This document shows positions 1-8,223 of a stretch of 64,000 bases of DNA, in pieces. Positions within the stretch are counted from its first letter, which is position 1; each line of letters begins with the position of its first letter. The position numbers were made by a program, and so were the translations under genes. Under the pieces are notes generated by a model. That model was not told the DNA's origin, did not search any database, and was given only the letters and a program-made list of their open reading frames with translations. The DNA is from UMGS75 sp964507405 (GTDB lineage Bacteria > Bacillota_I > Bacilli_A > ML615J-28 > CAG-313), in assembly GCA_964507405.1 (NCBI GenBank), contig CAZDPJ010000004.1, positions 1-64,000 on the forward strand, in the 5' to 3' direction.

Positions 1-51
1 TACTAGATATTTAACCTTATAATTTTTGTTGCACTTCTAATTACAATTTAG

Positions 52-270
52 CTAATATCTAATATTAGTTACTTGATATGGGTATTGGTATGGATATGGA
101 TATTGGTATGGGTATGGGTATTGATAAACTGGTTGTTGATTATTATAACAATTATTATTATAGCACTGTCTTCCATTTATCCATAGAGGAGCAGATATTA
201 TTGCTGCCCCAGCAAGGATAGGAAGCCATAGTCTTTCTCCACGCTCATTATAAACCATTTGATAACGCAT
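52..270 (-). CDS. small Tyr/Pro-rich membrane-associated protein
   Basis: A 72-residue protein of unknown function. It has a short charged N-terminus (MRYQMVYNERGERLW), one apolar stretch around residues 16-30 that could be a membrane segment, an Asn/Cys patch (CYNNNC), and a C-terminal tail made of repeated YPYQ units (roughly residues 48-66). A strong Shine-Dalgarno (AAAGGAGG on the minus strand) sits just upstream of the ATG, which is the main reason for accepting the gene. The repeated YPYQ tail is visible in the DNA as a short tandem repeat. Similar small Tyr/Pro-rich proteins are often surface or spore associated, but no function is claimed. Confidence 0.6.
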   Translation of the reverse strand: MRYQMVYNERGERLWLPILAGAAIISAPLWINGRQCYNNNCYNNQQPVYQYPYPYQYPYPYQYPYQVTNIRY

Positions 271-317
271 AAATAATTCCTCCTTTTAATTTATTATATG
301 CATTATTTAGAATATGG

Positions 318-1118
318 TTATAATTCAAAATATTTATATATATATTCTTCTAAAGTTAAATTCTCTTGATAAATGATATATGAATGCTTAATACCAACAT
401 ATCTAAAGTGCCATGGTTCATAACTATATCCAGTAAGATGTTCTTTTCCTTTTGGATATCTTAGAATAAATCCATATTTATAAGCATTATCTTGTAAAAA
501 AGAAAAACACGATGTTTTTTCAAAACTAGTAGTTAGTCCATTATTTAAAGTACTTATATCAATAGCTAGTCCTGTCTGATGCTCGGAATGACCTGGTTTT
601 GCGATATACGTTATGTCTTTCGCATTATTATATAAATTAAGTTGTTTTTCATATGTTCTGTATCCCGAAAAAACAGTAAGATTAATTCCTTTTTCTTTGG
701 CTTCTAAATACATTAATCTATAATTATTTAAAGTATTTTCATCAAGTTTCATTATTTCATTTGTTCTTTTAATATGTGGTAAGTCTACTTCAACAAGATT
801 ATGAGGAATAAAGTCTTTTTCAAGAAAGTATTTAGGATTAACTAAAATTAGTTCTTTTACTTTTATATATCTTTTATTTATTGATAAATCTAAGAAAGAT
901 GGATGATTAATTAAGTTTAGACTATATATGTAGTTGTTAGTTACTAGATATTTTTCATTATATTCTTTATCATATAATGGATTATAACTTTGGTATTTTT
1001 TAAATTCATTATCTGGTGTTATAATGCTATTTCTTTTTTTATTATTTATAAAAAGGGAAATAATAAGACTAATAAGAATAATAATTAAACTTATTCTTTT
1101 ATATAAAGTTTTTATCAT
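318..1118 (-). CDS. D-alanyl-D-alanine carboxypeptidase, VanY/LdcB family
   Basis: This is a membrane-anchored, zinc-dependent peptidoglycan carboxypeptidase that would trim the terminal D-Ala from stem peptides outside the cell. Residues 8-24 form an N-terminal hydrophobic anchor. The M15B signature is clear: SGYR at 151-154, SEHQTGLAID at 178-187 (zinc ligands H180 and D187), and EPWHFRY at 234-240 (H237 as third ligand, E234 catalytic). Its 266 residues match a single-domain VanY-type enzyme with a spacer of about 100 residues. The ATG follows a GAGGTGA ribosome site. It is transcribed away from polA, so the intergenic region from 1119 to 1232 must hold divergent promoters. Substrate (D,D or L,D) cannot be read from the sequence. 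Confidence 0.88.
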   Translation of the reverse strand: MIKTLYKRISLIIILISLIISLFINNKKRNSIITPDNEFKKYQSYNPLYDKEYNEKYLVTNNYIYSLNLINHPSFLDLSINKRYIKVKELILVNPKYFLEKDFIPHNLVEVDLPHIKRTNEIMKLDENTLNNYRLMYLEAKEKGINLTVFSGYRTYEKQLNLYNNAKDITYIAKPGHSEHQTGLAIDISTLNNGLTTSFEKTSCFSFLQDNAYKYGFILRYPKGKEHLTGYSYEPWHFRYVGIKHSYIIYQENLTLEEYIYKYFEL

Positions 1119-1195
1119 AAATCACCTCATATAATTATTATTTGAATTAATTTTGTAAAATATGTATTGTTTTTCTTTAATTTTTAAAGAATTTA

Positions 1196-1204
1196 TGGTA
1201 AAAT
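1196..1204 (+). promoter_or_regulatory. candidate extended -10 promoter for polA operon
   Basis: TGGTAAAAT is an extended -10 (TGn before TAAAAT) about 29 bases ahead of the polA start. No convincing -35 lies at the right distance, as is usual for extended -10 promoters. The assignment is by pattern only. Confidence 0.4.
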
Positions 1205-1232
1205 TATAGATAATGAAAGTGAGACTAAAAAT

Positions 1233-3887
1233 ATGAAAAAAATCCTTTTAATTGATGGTAATAGTTTAATGTTTAGAGCATATTACGCAACAGCATATAC
1301 TGGTAATTTAATGATGACTTCGAATGGATTATATACAAATGCAATCTATGGATTTGTTAATATGATCAATAAAGTTATTGAAAGTGAAACTTTTGATAAT
1401 ATTTTTGTTGCTTTTGATAAAGGTAAAAAAACATTTAGACATCAAGAGTATGCTGAATATAAAGGTGGAAGAAAACCAATGCCTAGTGAATTTGCTATGC
1501 AAATACCTTTAATTAAAGAATATTTAGATACTTTAAAAATTGCTCGATTAGAAACTGATGATTATGAAGCAGATGATTTAATCGCAACCATGGCATCACT
1601 TGCGAAAGAGGCTTCGTATGAAGGAGTTGTAATTACTGGTGACCATGACTTATTACAACTTGTTGATGATAAGATTACAGTTGCGTTAACGAAAAAAGGA
1701 ATTAGTGAACTTGAGTATTATACGAGTAATAATTTTTACGAGTTAACAGGATTTAATTCTAATCAATTAACTGACTATAAAGGATTAATTGGTGATAGTA
1801 GTGATAATTTACCTGGTATTAGTGGAGTAGGTGAAAAAACTGCAATCAAATTACTTGCTGAATATGGCACGCTTGAAAATATAATTGAAAATAGAAAAAA
1901 TATTAAAGGTAAACTAGGTGAAAAAATTGAAAGTGATTATGAGACTGCTTTAAAAACAAAACACTTAGCGACCCTATATCGAAATGCAAAGATTAGTTTA
2001 ACTTTAGAGGATACTATTTATCAAAAACCTAATATGGATGATTTAAGAAATTTTTATGAAAAAGTTGAATTTAAATCATTTATTAAAAGATTAGATAGTA
2101 TGAAAGATTTATATGTTGAAACTAAAAAGGAAGAAGTATGTGAAGATGTTATCACATATATTAATGAACTTCCTATCTTTATCAATAATTCTAGTAATTT
2201 TGATGAAGTATCAATTGATGTTGAATTAGATAATACTAATTATCATAAAGCAAATATGATAGGTTTTAGTTTAGTATATAAAAATATTGGTTTTTATTTT
2301 GATAAAGAATATATATATAATGATGCTGTACAATCTATTTTACTAAATGATAAAATCAATTTTAAATCACCTGATATTAAACGAGTAATTTGTACTCTAG
2401 ATAAATATGGGGTAAGGATTAAAACTTTTGATTTTGATGGCTTTTTGGCGGCCTATGTTGATGATCCGAGTGTTTCGTCAAGTGATATTAAATCAGTATA
2501 TGAAAAATATATAACAACTACACTTCCTTATTTTGAAGAAGTATATGGAAAAAAACAAGTACTTGTAATTCCTGAGACTCAGGTTATTGCAAATTATAGT
2601 ATATTAAAGAATTATTATACGCTTAAGGCTGAAAAAATAATTCTTGAAAAACTTAAGGAAAATAATCAATTAAAATTATTACAAGAAATTGAAATTCCTC
2701 TTGCCATGATGCTTAGTGAAATTGAATTAAATGGATTTAAAGTAAATCGAAACAGACTTGATGAAATTGGACTATTTTTAACTGATGAGATTAAAGATTT
2801 AGAAAATAAAATATATGAAGAAGTAGGTCATGAATTTAATATTGCATCACCTAAACAACTTGGTACGATTCTTTTTGAAGAATTACAAATTGCAAAGGGA
2901 AAGAAAAATAAAACAGGCTATTCTACAAGTGCGGAAGTACTTGAAAAATTAGCTGAAATTCATCCTGTTCCTAAATTAATTTTAGAATATCGTAAGTACT
3001 CAAAATTACTTTCTACTTATGTTACAGGATTAAGTGCTGAAATTAGTCCGATTGATGGTAAAGTCCATACAACCTTTAAACAAGCTTTAACCGCAACTGG
3101 TAGATTGTCTTCAACAGAACCTAATATTCAAAATATACCAGTTCGTACATCAGATGGTAGATTAATTCGTTCTGCTTTTATTCCATCTTTTGAAGGTGGA
3201 GAACTTGTTAGTGCTGACTATTCACAGATAGAATTAAGAATCTTAGCAGATGTATCTTCATGTGAAACGATGATTAATGATTTTAATAATGGTTTAGATT
3301 TGCATACTATTACTGCCGCAAGAATTTATGATGAAGATGTTGAAAATATTACGAAAGAAGAACGTCGAGTTGCTAAAGCAGTTAATTTTGGAATTATTTA
3401 TGGAATGAGTGATTGGGGACTTGCTGAACAATTACATATCTCTCCAGCTAAGTCTAATGAATTTATTCGTAAATATTTTGAAGTATATAAAGAAATTAAA
3501 ATATATTTAGATAATGTTATTGAAAAAACAAAAGAAACAGGCTATACTACAACCATATTTAATCGAAGACGTTATATTAAGGAAATTAATAGTAGTAATC
3601 ATGCTTTAAGGGAATTTGCTAAACGCACCGCAATGAATGCGCCTATCCAAGGTAGTGCTGCTGATATTATTAAGATTGCGATGATTAATGTTTCAAAAGA
3701 AATGAAAAAGCATAATCTAAAAAGTAAAATTGTTGCGCAAGTACATGATGAATTAATAATTGATGCAACTAAAGATGAAATTTTTATAGTAAAGAAACTA
3801 TTAAAAGATACAATGGAAAATGCAGTTAAATTGAAAGTAAAATTAACTGTTGATGTAGAATCAGGAAGTACCTGGGACTTAAAATAG
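1233..3887 (+). CDS. polA: DNA polymerase I
   Basis: Family A DNA polymerase for Okazaki-fragment processing and repair; 884 residues, the usual length. Residues 1-290 are the 5'-3' exonuclease (LLIDGNSLMFRAYYA at the start, TGDHDLLQL, GDSSDNLPGISGVGEKTA helix-hairpin-helix). Residues ~300-480 are the 3'-5' exonuclease fold. DxE of motif I remains (IDVELD), but the later motifs look lost (no Asp in the expected exo III tyrosine motif), so proofreading is probably absent, as in Bacillus. The polymerase motifs are intact: A with D662 in ADYSQIEL, B in RRVAKAVNFGIIYGMS, C with D839 in VHDELI. The gene opens an operon with mutM-coaE 13 bases downstream. Confidence 0.97.
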   Translation: MKKILLIDGNSLMFRAYYATAYTGNLMMTSNGLYTNAIYGFVNMINKVIESETFDNIFVAFDKGKKTFRHQEYAEYKGGRKPMPSEFAMQIPLIKEYLDTLKIARLETDDYEADDLIATMASLAKEASYEGVVITGDHDLLQLVDDKITVALTKKGISELEYYTSNNFYELTGFNSNQLTDYKGLIGDSSDNLPGISGVGEKTAIKLLAEYGTLENIIENRKNIKGKLGEKIESDYETALKTKHLATLYRNAKISLTLEDTIYQKPNMDDLRNFYEKVEFKSFIKRLDSMKDLYVETKKEEVCEDVITYINELPIFINNSSNFDEVSIDVELDNTNYHKANMIGFSLVYKNIGFYFDKEYIYNDAVQSILLNDKINFKSPDIKRVICTLDKYGVRIKTFDFDGFLAAYVDDPSVSSSDIKSVYEKYITTTLPYFEEVYGKKQVLVIPETQVIANYSILKNYYTLKAEKIILEKLKENNQLKLLQEIEIPLAMMLSEIELNGFKVNRNRLDEIGLFLTDEIKDLENKIYEEVGHEFNIASPKQLGTILFEELQIAKGKKNKTGYSTSAEVLEKLAEIHPVPKLILEYRKYSKLLSTYVTGLSAEISPIDGKVHTTFKQALTATGRLSSTEPNIQNIPVRTSDGRLIRSAFIPSFEGGELVSADYSQIELRILADVSSCETMINDFNNGLDLHTITAARIYDEDVENITKEERRVAKAVNFGIIYGMSDWGLAEQLHISPAKSNEFIRKYFEVYKEIKIYLDNVIEKTKETGYTTTIFNRRRYIKEINSSNHALREFAKRTAMNAPIQGSAADIIKIAMINVSKEMKKHNLKSKIVAQVHDELIIDATKDEIFIVKKLLKDTMENAVKLKVKLTVDVESGSTWDLK

Positions 3888-3900
3888 GAAGGATTTAATT

Positions 3901-5322
3901 ATGCCAGAATTACCAGAAGTAGAAACAGTCAGAAGAACATTAGAACATCAAATATTAAATGAAGTAATTAAAGATGTTAAAGTTTATTATGATAAAATAA
4001 TAGAAAATGTGAGTGTAAATCTTTTTATTTGTAAAATGAAAAATGAAAGATTAATTAAAATAAATAGATATGGTAAATACCTAATCTTTATTTTTGAACA
4101 TGTTTCATTAATTAGTCATTTAAGAATGGAAGGTAAATTCTTTATTAAAAATAAAGATTCTAAAAAAAATATACATGAACATATTATTTTTGAATTTGAA
4201 AGTGGTAATTCACTACGCTATCATGATACAAGAAAATTCGGTAAAATGGCTTTGATTGAATCAACTAACATGGATGATATTATGAATTATCCATCATTAA
4301 AAAAGTTAGGACTTGAAGCAAATAGTGATAATTTAACACCAGAATATTTATTTAATAAATTAACTAAAAGAACTGAACCAATAAAATCGGCATTACTTAA
4401 TCAAGAAGTAATAGCAGGTTTAGGTAATATATATGTTGATGAAGTATGCTTTTTATCAAAAATTCATCCTTTAACTTCATGCAAATATATTACAATGGAG
4501 GATGCTAAAAATATTATCAAAAATTCAAAGGAAGTATTAACAAATGCTATTAATGCTGGTGGTACAACAATTAGAAGTTACACTAGTAGTTTAGGGGTTA
4601 CTGGAAGATTTCAGTTATCGCTTCATGTTCATACTTTAGTAAATAAACCATGTGAAGTATGCCATACATTAATAAAAAAGATTGTTGTTGGTGGAAGAGG
4701 TACGTATTACTGTCCTTCTTGCCAAAAACAAGTAAAAAAACAGGTAATTGGAATTACTGGTGGCATTGCGATGGGAAAAAGTAGTATTACTTCATACTTA
4801 ACAAATAAAAATTATTTTGTAATTGATAGTGATGAGATAGTAAAAAAACTTCTAAAAACAGATTTTGTTAAAACAAATATTAAGGCTTTATTTGGAAATG
4901 AATATGTAATGAATAATGAAGTTAACAAGAAAATGCTTGCAAGTAAAATATTTAATGATGATGTAGAAAGAAACAAATTAAATAATTTAATTCATCCTCT
5001 TGTTTTAAAAGAAATTAAATGTCAAATTAAAGCAAGTAGTGAACTACTCATATTTGTTGATGTACCGCTTTTATACGAAGCTTCGTTTGATAGTATTTGT
5101 GATCAAGTTATCGTTGTTTATACTGATTATAAAACAAATATAGAACGTTTAATGAATAGAGATAATATTGATGAGTCTTTCGCAAAATCAAAGATTGCAT
5201 CACAAATAGATATTGAAATAAAAAAACAAAAAGCAAACTATCTAATTGATAATTCTTTAGATTTATGTTATACTTATAAACAATTAGATAATGTTATTAC
5301 TAATATTATAAATAATATTTAA
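3901..5322 (+). CDS. mutM-coaE: fused formamidopyrimidine-DNA glycosylase and dephospho-CoA kinase
   Basis: One 473-residue reading frame joins two enzymes. Residues 1-278 are MutM/Fpg: catalytic N-terminal PELPEVETV (Pro2 nucleophile), RYGKYLI (conserved Lys), an H2TH region with GLGNIYVDEVCF, and a C4 zinc finger (CEVC...YYCPSC with RG between). CoaE begins two residues later at VIGITGGIAMGKSS, the P-loop normally found right after the CoaE start Met; VPLLYEA and a DYKTNIERL helix follow. There is no ATG, GTG or TTG near the junction that could start CoaE separately, so the fusion is genuine in this sequence. In Bacillus the two genes are near neighbours after polA, which explains the origin. 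The first half repairs 8-oxoguanine; the second makes CoA from dephospho-CoA. Confidence 0.93.
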   Translation: MPELPEVETVRRTLEHQILNEVIKDVKVYYDKIIENVSVNLFICKMKNERLIKINRYGKYLIFIFEHVSLISHLRMEGKFFIKNKDSKKNIHEHIIFEFESGNSLRYHDTRKFGKMALIESTNMDDIMNYPSLKKLGLEANSDNLTPEYLFNKLTKRTEPIKSALLNQEVIAGLGNIYVDEVCFLSKIHPLTSCKYITMEDAKNIIKNSKEVLTNAINAGGTTIRSYTSSLGVTGRFQLSLHVHTLVNKPCEVCHTLIKKIVVGGRGTYYCPSCQKQVKKQVIGITGGIAMGKSSITSYLTNKNYFVIDSDEIVKKLLKTDFVKTNIKALFGNEYVMNNEVNKKMLASKIFNDDVERNKLNNLIHPLVLKEIKCQIKASSELLIFVDVPLLYEASFDSICDQVIVVYTDYKTNIERLMNRDNIDESFAKSKIASQIDIEIKKQKANYLIDNSLDLCYTYKQLDNVITNIINNI

Positions 5323-5335
5323 GGGGGTAATTTTA

Positions 5336-5716
5336 ATGGGAACAAATAAAATAAAACAATTCTTTTCTAATAATTTTGAAACAAATTTAGAAGAGGGCGA
5401 TTATGGAACTCACTTTTTCGCAAATGATTACAATACATCAAGAAACGCTGTAATTGATGCGGGGAAAAAACTTGGATATACTGTATCTAATGTTGATGAT
5501 AAATTTAAAGAAGTATTACTTGTATCTAAAACAAAAGGTGAATTAATAGTTAGTTTAACTTCTATTTCCTATTACGAAACAGCAATCGATATTAAAGTTA
5601 CTACTCATTATATTATTGCTGGTAACAGATGTAAGAAAAAAGTACTTGACTTCTTTGAAATCCTTGATCGCTTTTTAAATTTAAAGCGTAAAGGAGGAAG
5701 TATAAGTGAATACTAA
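5336..5716 (+). CDS. conserved-looking small protein between coaE and dnaB
   Basis: I do not recognise this 126-residue protein. It has no signal peptide or membrane helix and is an alpha/beta mix (strands such as KEVLLVSKT and GELIVSLTSI) with a basic C-terminus. The position is that of nrdR in Bacillus, but the zinc ribbon and ATP-cone of NrdR are absent. A GGGGG-rich ribosome site (AAGGGGGTAA) precedes the ATG. Its last 11 bases overlap the dnaB start, implying translational coupling and a possible link to replication initiation. That link is inference from context only. Confidence 0.72.
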   Translation: MGTNKIKQFFSNNFETNLEEGDYGTHFFANDYNTSRNAVIDAGKKLGYTVSNVDDKFKEVLLVSKTKGELIVSLTSISYYETAIDIKVTTHYIIAGNRCKKKVLDFFEILDRFLNLKRKGGSISEY

Positions 5717-6995
5717 TACATTAGTTGAAAATTCTTATTTTATTGTATTAAGAGATCACCATTTAACTGATGAAGAACAACAAATTCTAACTCACCTTTA
5801 TATGCCTCTAATTGGGATAAATAGTGTAAATATATATATTACCTTAGGAACTTTCTTAAAAAAAGGTGAACAAGAATCAAAACAAATTGGTCATCTTAAG
5901 TTATTTCAATTACTTCAAATTACAAATGAAGATAAATTTATTAAAGAAAAAGAAAAACTAGAAGCAGTTGGCCTTCTTACTACTTTATATGATGGTACTA
6001 CCTATGTTTACAAATTAAATCATGTCTTAATGGCAAATGATTATTTTTCTAATCCCATTTTATCTTTCTTTTTAAAACAAAATGTTGGGGAAGAAGAATA
6101 TGAACAATTAATGTATGAATTTCTAGTTCATCAATTTGACCAAACTAGATTTACTAATATCACTAAATCATTTGATGAAGTATATGATATTACCAATAAT
6201 ATTAATCCTACCTATAATAATGAATTATCTAGTTTAATTATTTCATCTAATAATCAACAAATCCAAGTAAAAAATGAACATTTTGATTATAAATTATTTT
6301 GTATTTTAGTTGAAGCTTTAGATATTATAAAAAAAGATATTTTAAATAGTAAAGAATTATATGATTTAGTTAATCGTTATAGTTTTATTTATCAGTTAAC
6401 AACGGAAGAAGTTAAAGATGCGATTGTCGAAAGTAGTATGGTTAATAAAGAATTAGATGTTGATGCTTTTGTTAAAACTTGTAAAAAGCTATATGATAAA
6501 AAAGAAGTTAAGCCTAAAATAATTTCTCAAACTAAAACAACAAATAACGATAAATTACTAAATTTACTTGAACAAACAGCACCAACTGAAATTGTTAAGA
6601 ATCTATTTGGGGTTGGTCTTGTTAGTAGTGAAATTGAAATGTTTGATACGTTAATGCAAAGAACAGGTATTAGTTTAGGAGTCTTAAATGTTCTTATTAT
6701 TTATGTATTACAAGATAAAAATGGTGAAGTTCCTTCATATAATTATTTTGATAAAATCATTAAGACATGGCAAAGAATGAACATTACAACAACAGTTAAT
6801 GCGATGGATTATATTAATGGTAGAAATACTTTACCTAAAAAACCAAGGAAAGCTGTTAAAGAAGTACCAGATTGGTATGATGAATATATTAAAGAAGTTG
6901 AAAATAAAGAAAAGAAACCTAAAAATAATACTGTTGAAAATCAGAAAATGCAAGAACTTGAAAACTTATTTAAATTTAATCGAGGTAATGAATAA
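5706..6995 (+). CDS. dnaB: replication initiation/membrane attachment protein DnaB (helicase loader partner)
   Basis: Firmicute-type DnaB, which with DnaD and DnaI loads the replicative helicase at the origin. The 429 residues have an N-terminal winged-helix-like part and the C-terminal DnaB/DnaD module with the diagnostic YxxxIxxxW motif (Y347, I351, W355 in YFDKIIKTW). The C-terminal tail is lysine/glutamate rich. It starts at GTG after AAAGGAGG, overlapping the upstream gene by 11 bases, and its TAA shares its final A with the dnaI start codon (TAATG). This tight dnaB-dnaI pair is the classic Bacillus arrangement. There is no DnaD in the window. Confidence 0.9.
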   Translation: MNTNTLVENSYFIVLRDHHLTDEEQQILTHLYMPLIGINSVNIYITLGTFLKKGEQESKQIGHLKLFQLLQITNEDKFIKEKEKLEAVGLLTTLYDGTTYVYKLNHVLMANDYFSNPILSFFLKQNVGEEEYEQLMYEFLVHQFDQTRFTNITKSFDEVYDITNNINPTYNNELSSLIISSNNQQIQVKNEHFDYKLFCILVEALDIIKKDILNSKELYDLVNRYSFIYQLTTEEVKDAIVESSMVNKELDVDAFVKTCKKLYDKKEVKPKIISQTKTTNNDKLLNLLEQTAPTEIVKNLFGVGLVSSEIEMFDTLMQRTGISLGVLNVLIIYVLQDKNGEVPSYNYFDKIIKTWQRMNITTTVNAMDYINGRNTLPKKPRKAVKEVPDWYDEYIKEVENKEKKPKNNTVENQKMQELENLFKFNRGNE

Positions 6996-7855
6996 TGGAT
7001 AATAATGAAAAAATAATACTTGATATTAAAAAAATGAAATCTGTAAAAGAATTCTTAAAAAATAATAATTTAGAAGAAAATATTATCGATAATAATCTAG
7101 TTACCTTTTATTCTTATAAATTAAAAAGAGAAAAATGCATTAATTGTAAAGGCTTAAATGAATGTCGACAAAGTATTACAGGTAATGTTCCAATTCTTGA
7201 ATATAAAAGTAATGAAGTAATATTTGATTATTATCCATGTAATTATCAACAAGAACTTAATGTAAAGGCAAATAAACAAAAAAAGTTAAAGTTAATCGCA
7301 ACATCATTTAGTCAATATGATTTTAATAATGTATATCATAGTGAAGAAAGAAATGAATTATTAATCAAAGTAAGTAATATATATAATTCTTATAAAGAAG
7401 GCGTAAGCACTAAAGGATTATATATATATGGTCCGTATGGTTGTGGCAAAAGTTATATGCTTGCTTGGCTTGCTAGTAAACTTGTTGAACTTGACGCGGA
7501 AGTGGTGTTTGCTTATTACCCTGATTTAGTCCGTCAAATAAAAAGTTCAATTAGTGATGGTACTATAGAATCATATCTTACGGTTTTAAAAAATGTTGAA
7601 GTATTAATGCTTGACGATATTGGTGGGGAATCAAACTCAGATTTTATCAGAGATGAAGTCTTAGGTGCTGTTCTACAAACAAGAATGACTAATAATGCTT
7701 TAACTTTTATGAGTTCTAATCTTTCTCCTAAATTATTACTTGATCATTTATCGAGTGGAAGTAAAGATGTTGATCGAATCAAAGGCTCGAGAGTATTTGA
7801 AAGAATAAATACTTTAATGGAGTTTATTGAATTAAAAGATAAAAGTTATCGTTAA
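6995..7855 (+). CDS. dnaI: primosomal protein DnaI (helicase loader ATPase)
   Basis: AAA+ ATPase that loads the replicative helicase. The N-terminal domain carries a cysteine cluster (CINCKGLNEC, then YYPCNY) matching the zinc-binding fold of DnaI that contacts the helicase. The ATPase domain has Walker A GPYGCGKSY (K152), Walker B VLMLDDIGGE, and sensor/arginine-finger region SSNLSP...VFERI. At 286 residues it is slightly shorter than Bacillus DnaI (about 310). It is translationally coupled to dnaB by the one-base overlap and is the last gene of the polA-dnaI run. Confidence 0.93.
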   Translation: MDNNEKIILDIKKMKSVKEFLKNNNLEENIIDNNLVTFYSYKLKREKCINCKGLNECRQSITGNVPILEYKSNEVIFDYYPCNYQQELNVKANKQKKLKLIATSFSQYDFNNVYHSEERNELLIKVSNIYNSYKEGVSTKGLYIYGPYGCGKSYMLAWLASKLVELDAEVVFAYYPDLVRQIKSSISDGTIESYLTVLKNVEVLMLDDIGGESNSDFIRDEVLGAVLQTRMTNNALTFMSSNLSPKLLLDHLSSGSKDVDRIKGSRVFERINTLMEFIELKDKSYR

Positions 7856-7891
7856 ATCATAAATTTTTTATTAAAATATTACTTAAATAGT

Positions 7892-7920
7892 TTGACAATT
7901 TTTATTGTCAAGAGTATAAT
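7892..7920 (+). promoter_or_regulatory. sigma-A promoter of the thrS T-box transcript
   Basis: TTGACA (7892-7897), a 17-base spacer and TATAAT (7915-7920) are a perfect consensus promoter, placed just before the T-box leader. Transcription should start near 7927. Confidence 0.93.
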
Positions 7921-7926
7921 AATTGT

Positions 7927-8207
7927 GTAAATGCATTGATTAGGATATGATATTTAGAAACTAATTAATTAGTGAGGTAGGATAGTGAAAACTACTAAAT
8001 TAAGCCTAAATATTACTCCCTATGAGCAGTCTAGAGAAATCTATGAACGTTATTCTTGCGTTAAAAGAAATAAAGTGTGTGATAGTTGGTCTATCATGAA
8101 CTAAGGTGGTACCGCGATTAAAGACTACCAAAAGCCTAGTATTTAACTCGTCCTTAGAAAAATAGAAAGTTTTTACTTTTTGTTTTTTCTAAGGCTTTTA
8201 TTATTTT
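7927..8207 (+). ncRNA. T-box riboswitch, threonyl-tRNA responsive
   Basis: Leader RNA of about 280 bases between a consensus promoter and thrS. The T-box core AAGGTGGTACCGCG is at 8103-8116 and is followed by a strong terminator hairpin whose 5' side competes with the antiterminator. Uncharged tRNA pairs its NCCA end with the UGGN bulge in this core and promotes read-through. The gene controlled makes the threonine specificity all but certain. Thr codon triplets (ACT) occur in the leader, but I could not fix the specifier loop by eye. Confidence 0.93.
8152..8207 (+). terminator. regulated terminator of the thrS T-box
   Basis: CCTTAGAAAA (from 8152) pairs with TTTTCTAAGG (to 8194), followed by a T-rich run. 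This is the off-state hairpin of the T-box. Confidence 0.88.
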
Positions 8208-8223
8208 TGGAGGTATATATATT

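Noticed and set aside
5336..5716. NrdR assignment for the gene before dnaB
   Set aside because: Position fits Bacillus nrdR, but the N-terminal C4 zinc ribbon and ATP-cone are missing.
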